From Nitrososphaeria archaeon (lineage in GTDB: Archaea; Thermoproteota; Nitrososphaeria; JACIWG01), in NCBI GenBank assembly GCA_029776125.1, contig JARVJS010000026.1, forward strand, positions 1 to 6,869: 6,869 nt of DNA. Reading direction: 5' to 3'. The position numbers and the translations under genes are program-made. The notes beneath the pieces are model-generated. The model made no database searches. It saw only the letters and a program-made list of their open reading frames with translations, and was not told where the DNA came from. Below, piece after piece: positions 4,888 to 6,869 of the stretch (the stretch's first letter is position 1; each line of letters begins with the position of its first letter).

Positions 4888-5892
4888 ATGCCTATGAAAC
4901 CCAAAATTTTAACCACACTAGAATTACCCTCAAATGCTCTTGAAAAGCTAAAAGAATATTTTATAGTTGAGGGTGGACCTGATCTAATAAAGGATAGAGT
5001 AAACTTATTGAATAGTCTTAAGGATAAAGTCGGTTTACTCACTGCACCTCATATAAAAGTTGACAAAGAACTTTTTGAACACGCACCTAATTTAATGGTT
5101 GTAAGCACATATAGTGTAGGCTATGATCATATAGACGTCACTGAAGCTACAAGGAGAGGAATATACGTCTGCTACACTCCAGGTGTGCTAAGTGATTGTG
5201 TAGCCGAAGTAACTTGGGGACTTATTCTTTCGACCTATAAGAGAATTTCTGAAGCTGAACGTATTGTTAGAGCAAGAAAATGGGTTAAGGGTATTTATAA
5301 GGAGCCTTTAGGAAGGGATCTTAAAGGAAAGACCTTAGGGATAATTGGTCTGGGAAGAATTGGTAGAAGGGTGGCTGAAATAGGAAGGTGCTTTGGAATG
5401 AATGTAATATATTATGATATTGTAAAACCCTCTGACGCAGACAAACTTGACTTCCAATACTGCGACCTTGAAACACTTCTCAAGAATGCTGATGTTGTAA
5501 GTGTACATGTTCCACTTCAAAAAGAAACCTATCATTTAATAGATGAAAGCAAACTTAGGTTGATGAAAAGGGATGCAATAATAGTTAATACTTCAAGAGG
5601 GGCGGTAATTGATGAAAAAGCACTGATTAAGGCATTAAAAGAAGGATGGATAATGGGCGCTGGATTAGATGTTTTTGAAACCGAACCACTTCCACTAGAC
5701 AGTGAACTATTGGATATGGAAAACGTTGTCTTATCACCCCATAGAGGTTCAGCGTCGATTGAGACAAGAACAGCTATGCTGAATTTGGCAATAAATAATT
5801 TGATTTCAGTTCTAAAGGGCGAAATCCCTCCAGCATTACTAAATTCTGACGTTGTAAAAGTTAGACCGTTAAATCAAACAAAAGTTATATAA
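4888..5892 (+). CDS. gyaR: D-2-hydroxyacid dehydrogenase, glyoxylate/hydroxypyruvate reductase-like
   Basis: A full-length (334-residue) cytosolic NAD(P)-dependent dehydrogenase, close in length and motif order to the archaeal glyoxylate reductase GyaR, which reduces glyoxylate to glycolate and often hydroxypyruvate to glycerate. The substrate loop VSTYSVGYDHIDV is at 72-84 and the NAD loop GLGRIG at 154-159. The catalytic set is Arg237 (NTSRGA), Glu266 (FETEP) and His285 (PHRGSAS). An Asp at 177, after the second Rossmann strand (IYYD), points to NAD; the NADP-using GyaR relatives that I recall have Ser-Arg there. The residue after His is Arg, where Ile is usual in this family. ATGs at 4888 and 4894 both fit; the first is kept. 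It is 67 bases after the methyltransferase with its own promoter-like box, and 95 bases before a related enzyme. The exact substrate is inferred. Confidence 0.82.
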   Translation: MPMKPKILTTLELPSNALEKLKEYFIVEGGPDLIKDRVNLLNSLKDKVGLLTAPHIKVDKELFEHAPNLMVVSTYSVGYDHIDVTEATRRGIYVCYTPGVLSDCVAEVTWGLILSTYKRISEAERIVRARKWVKGIYKEPLGRDLKGKTLGIIGLGRIGRRVAEIGRCFGMNVIYYDIVKPSDADKLDFQYCDLETLLKNADVVSVHVPLQKETYHLIDESKLRLMKRDAIIVNTSRGAVIDEKALIKALKEGWIMGAGLDVFETEPLPLDSELLDMENVVLSPHRGSASIETRTAMLNLAINNLISVLKGEIPPALLNSDVVKVRPLNQTKVI

Positions 5893-5958
5893 CGTGGACT
5901 CACATTTACATATATGATTTTTACCTCAACTAATTTTTAACAACAATAATCTTAAAAC

Positions 5959-5966
5959 TTATATTT
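5959..5966 (+). promoter_or_regulatory. TATA-like box for the phosphoglycerate-dehydrogenase-like gene
   Basis: TTATATTT, preceded by TTAAAAC, is centred about 25 bases before the ATG at 5988. This is the expected distance for a leaderless archaeal message and is the main reason for choosing that ATG over the one at 5994. T-rich runs at 5918-5922 and 5933-5937 just upstream could end transcription of the preceding gene. Confidence 0.5.
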
Positions 5967-5987
5967 TATTCTCTGACATTTTTTGTG

Positions 5988-6869
5988 ATGGAAATGTCAA
6001 ACAAGCCGAAAATATGTGTCATATCAAAATCTTTTGGACAATATTGCAAACAGGCACTAGAGATTTTAAAATCATTTTCTGAAGTCGAAATTAAAAGCGT
6101 TAAAGAACAGAAGGAAATAATTGATATAGTGAAAAATTTTGATGGTATCGTGGTAGGAAACGAGAAAATAAACAGGGAAATTATAAACCATGCAGTTAGA
6201 TTAAAGATTATTGCGAGACATGGTGTAGGTATAGATAACATAGATATTGAGGCTGCAACAGAAAAGGGAATAATTGTAACCTACACTCCACAGGCTAACT
6301 CAGATTCTGTTGCAGAATATACTATAGCACTAATTTTAAACATTATGAGAATGATACCTAAACTCCATAATATTACAGTTAATGGTGGATGGAATAGAAT
6401 CTTGGGCTATGAATTAATGGGTAAAACGGTTGGAATCATAGGTTTTGGGGGAATAGGTAAAAGGGTTGCAAAAAAGCTTAGGGGATTTGATGTAAAAATA
6501 TTAGTATACGACCCTTATGTTTCAGAGGAAGATGTCAGAAGATTTGATGCGATTCCTGTAAAATTAGATGAGCTATTAAAAACAGCAGATATTGTAACCC
6601 TACATGTCTCATTAACACCCGAAACCAAGCATTTGATAAACCGTGACAAATTAAAGCTTATGAAGAATACCGCGTACCTTATAAATACTTCAAGAGGGGC
6701 GGTTGTAGATGAAAAGGCATTATATGAGGCATTAAAGGAGAAATGGATAGCTGGAGCAGCCTTAGACGTTTTTGAAGAAGAGCCAATAAATCCGAAAAAT
6801 CCTCTACTTACACTAGAAAATGTAATAGTAACACCACATAATGCAAACTTCACGTTAGAAGCTTTACAG
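5988..6869 (+). CDS. D-2-hydroxyacid dehydrogenase, 3-phosphoglycerate dehydrogenase-like, 3' partial
   Basis: From ATG 5988 the frame is open for 294 codons to the right edge with no stop, so the gene is cut by the window end. ARHGVGIDNIDIEAATEKG at 76-94 is the substrate-side motif of phosphoglycerate dehydrogenase (SerA), which oxidises 3-phosphoglycerate in serine synthesis. GFGGIG at 152-157 is the NAD loop and Asp175 (VYDPY) favours NAD. Arg236 (NTSRGA), Glu265 (FEEEP) and His284 (TPHNANFTLEA) are the catalytic set. The stretch after His is unusual, because PHIGASTxEA is typical of SerA; the function may therefore be another 2-hydroxyacid. It cannot be seen whether the protein ends near 310-335 residues or carries an ACT tail. 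It follows the related gene at 4888 in the same direction and has its own TATA-like box. I leave out the symbol serA for this reason. Confidence 0.88.
   Translation, partial: MEMSNKPKICVISKSFGQYCKQALEILKSFSEVEIKSVKEQKEIIDIVKNFDGIVVGNEKINREIINHAVRLKIIARHGVGIDNIDIEAATEKGIIVTYTPQANSDSVAEYTIALILNIMRMIPKLHNITVNGGWNRILGYELMGKTVGIIGFGGIGKRVAKKLRGFDVKILVYDPYVSEEDVRRFDAIPVKLDELLKTADIVTLHVSLTPETKHLINRDKLKLMKNTAYLINTSRGAVVDEKALYEALKEKWIAGAALDVFEEEPINPKNPLLTLENVIVTPHNANFTLEALQ

Noticed and set aside
4556..5535. Minus-strand frames at 4556-4759, 4857-5042 and 5335-5535
   Set aside because: All lie mostly opposite the methyltransferase or GyaR-like genes, without motifs, promoters or neighbours on that strand.
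5966..6853. Minus-strand frames at 5966-6241 and 6515-6853
   Set aside because: They are antisense to the phosphoglycerate-dehydrogenase-like gene, which is open from 5988 to the right edge and has all family motifs.

Overview
The window looks like chromosomal DNA from an archaeon, probably a thermophile, with AT-rich genes (roughly a third GC, many AGA/AGG and ATA codons). The archaeal signs are a DUF234-type ATPase, a hydrogenase maturation pair of the Thermococcus type (HypA with a long insertion next to a Mrp/MinD-type 'HypB'), TATA-like boxes about 25 bases upstream of start codons with almost no leader, and GTG/TTG starts. I cannot place it more closely than archaea.

Layout. Bases 1-1180 hold the 3' part of an archaeal ATPase with a C-terminal nuclease-like domain; its P-loop end lies outside the window. 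Bases 1181-2165 hold no intact large gene. They carry a cut-off N-terminal piece of an archaeal conserved 'GYEA...LGLWPP' protein, an opposite-strand C-terminal piece of a TnpB transposon nuclease that meets it tail to tail, a hairpin, a short repeat and two tiny ORFs. Both remnants are clearly richer in GC than the genes around them.

Bases 2166-3059 encode a stand-alone prephenate dehydrogenase (TyrA). Its best start may be a TTG at 2178 behind a Shine-Dalgarno sequence that sits in the end of a small upstream ORF. Bases 3116-4820 are a tight three-gene operon, hypA, Mrp-type hypB and a class I methyltransferase, joined by two 4-base stop/start overlaps (ATGA and GTGA). The first two deliver nickel to [NiFe] hydrogenase; the role of the methyltransferase is unknown.

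Bases 4888-6869 hold two consecutive D-2-hydroxyacid dehydrogenases in the same direction. The first resembles glyoxylate/hydroxypyruvate reductase and the second resembles 3-phosphoglycerate dehydrogenase and runs off the right edge. Together they could link glyoxylate or hydroxypyruvate, glycerate and serine metabolism, but substrates cannot be fixed from sequence. Every intact gene is on the + strand, with separate promoter-like boxes before tyrA, hypA and each dehydrogenase.

I did not find a clear new defence or mobile system. The best leads are the methyltransferase locked into the hypA-hypB operon, the small ORF that appears coupled to tyrA, and the ATPase-nuclease of unknown role beside a decayed mobile-element region.
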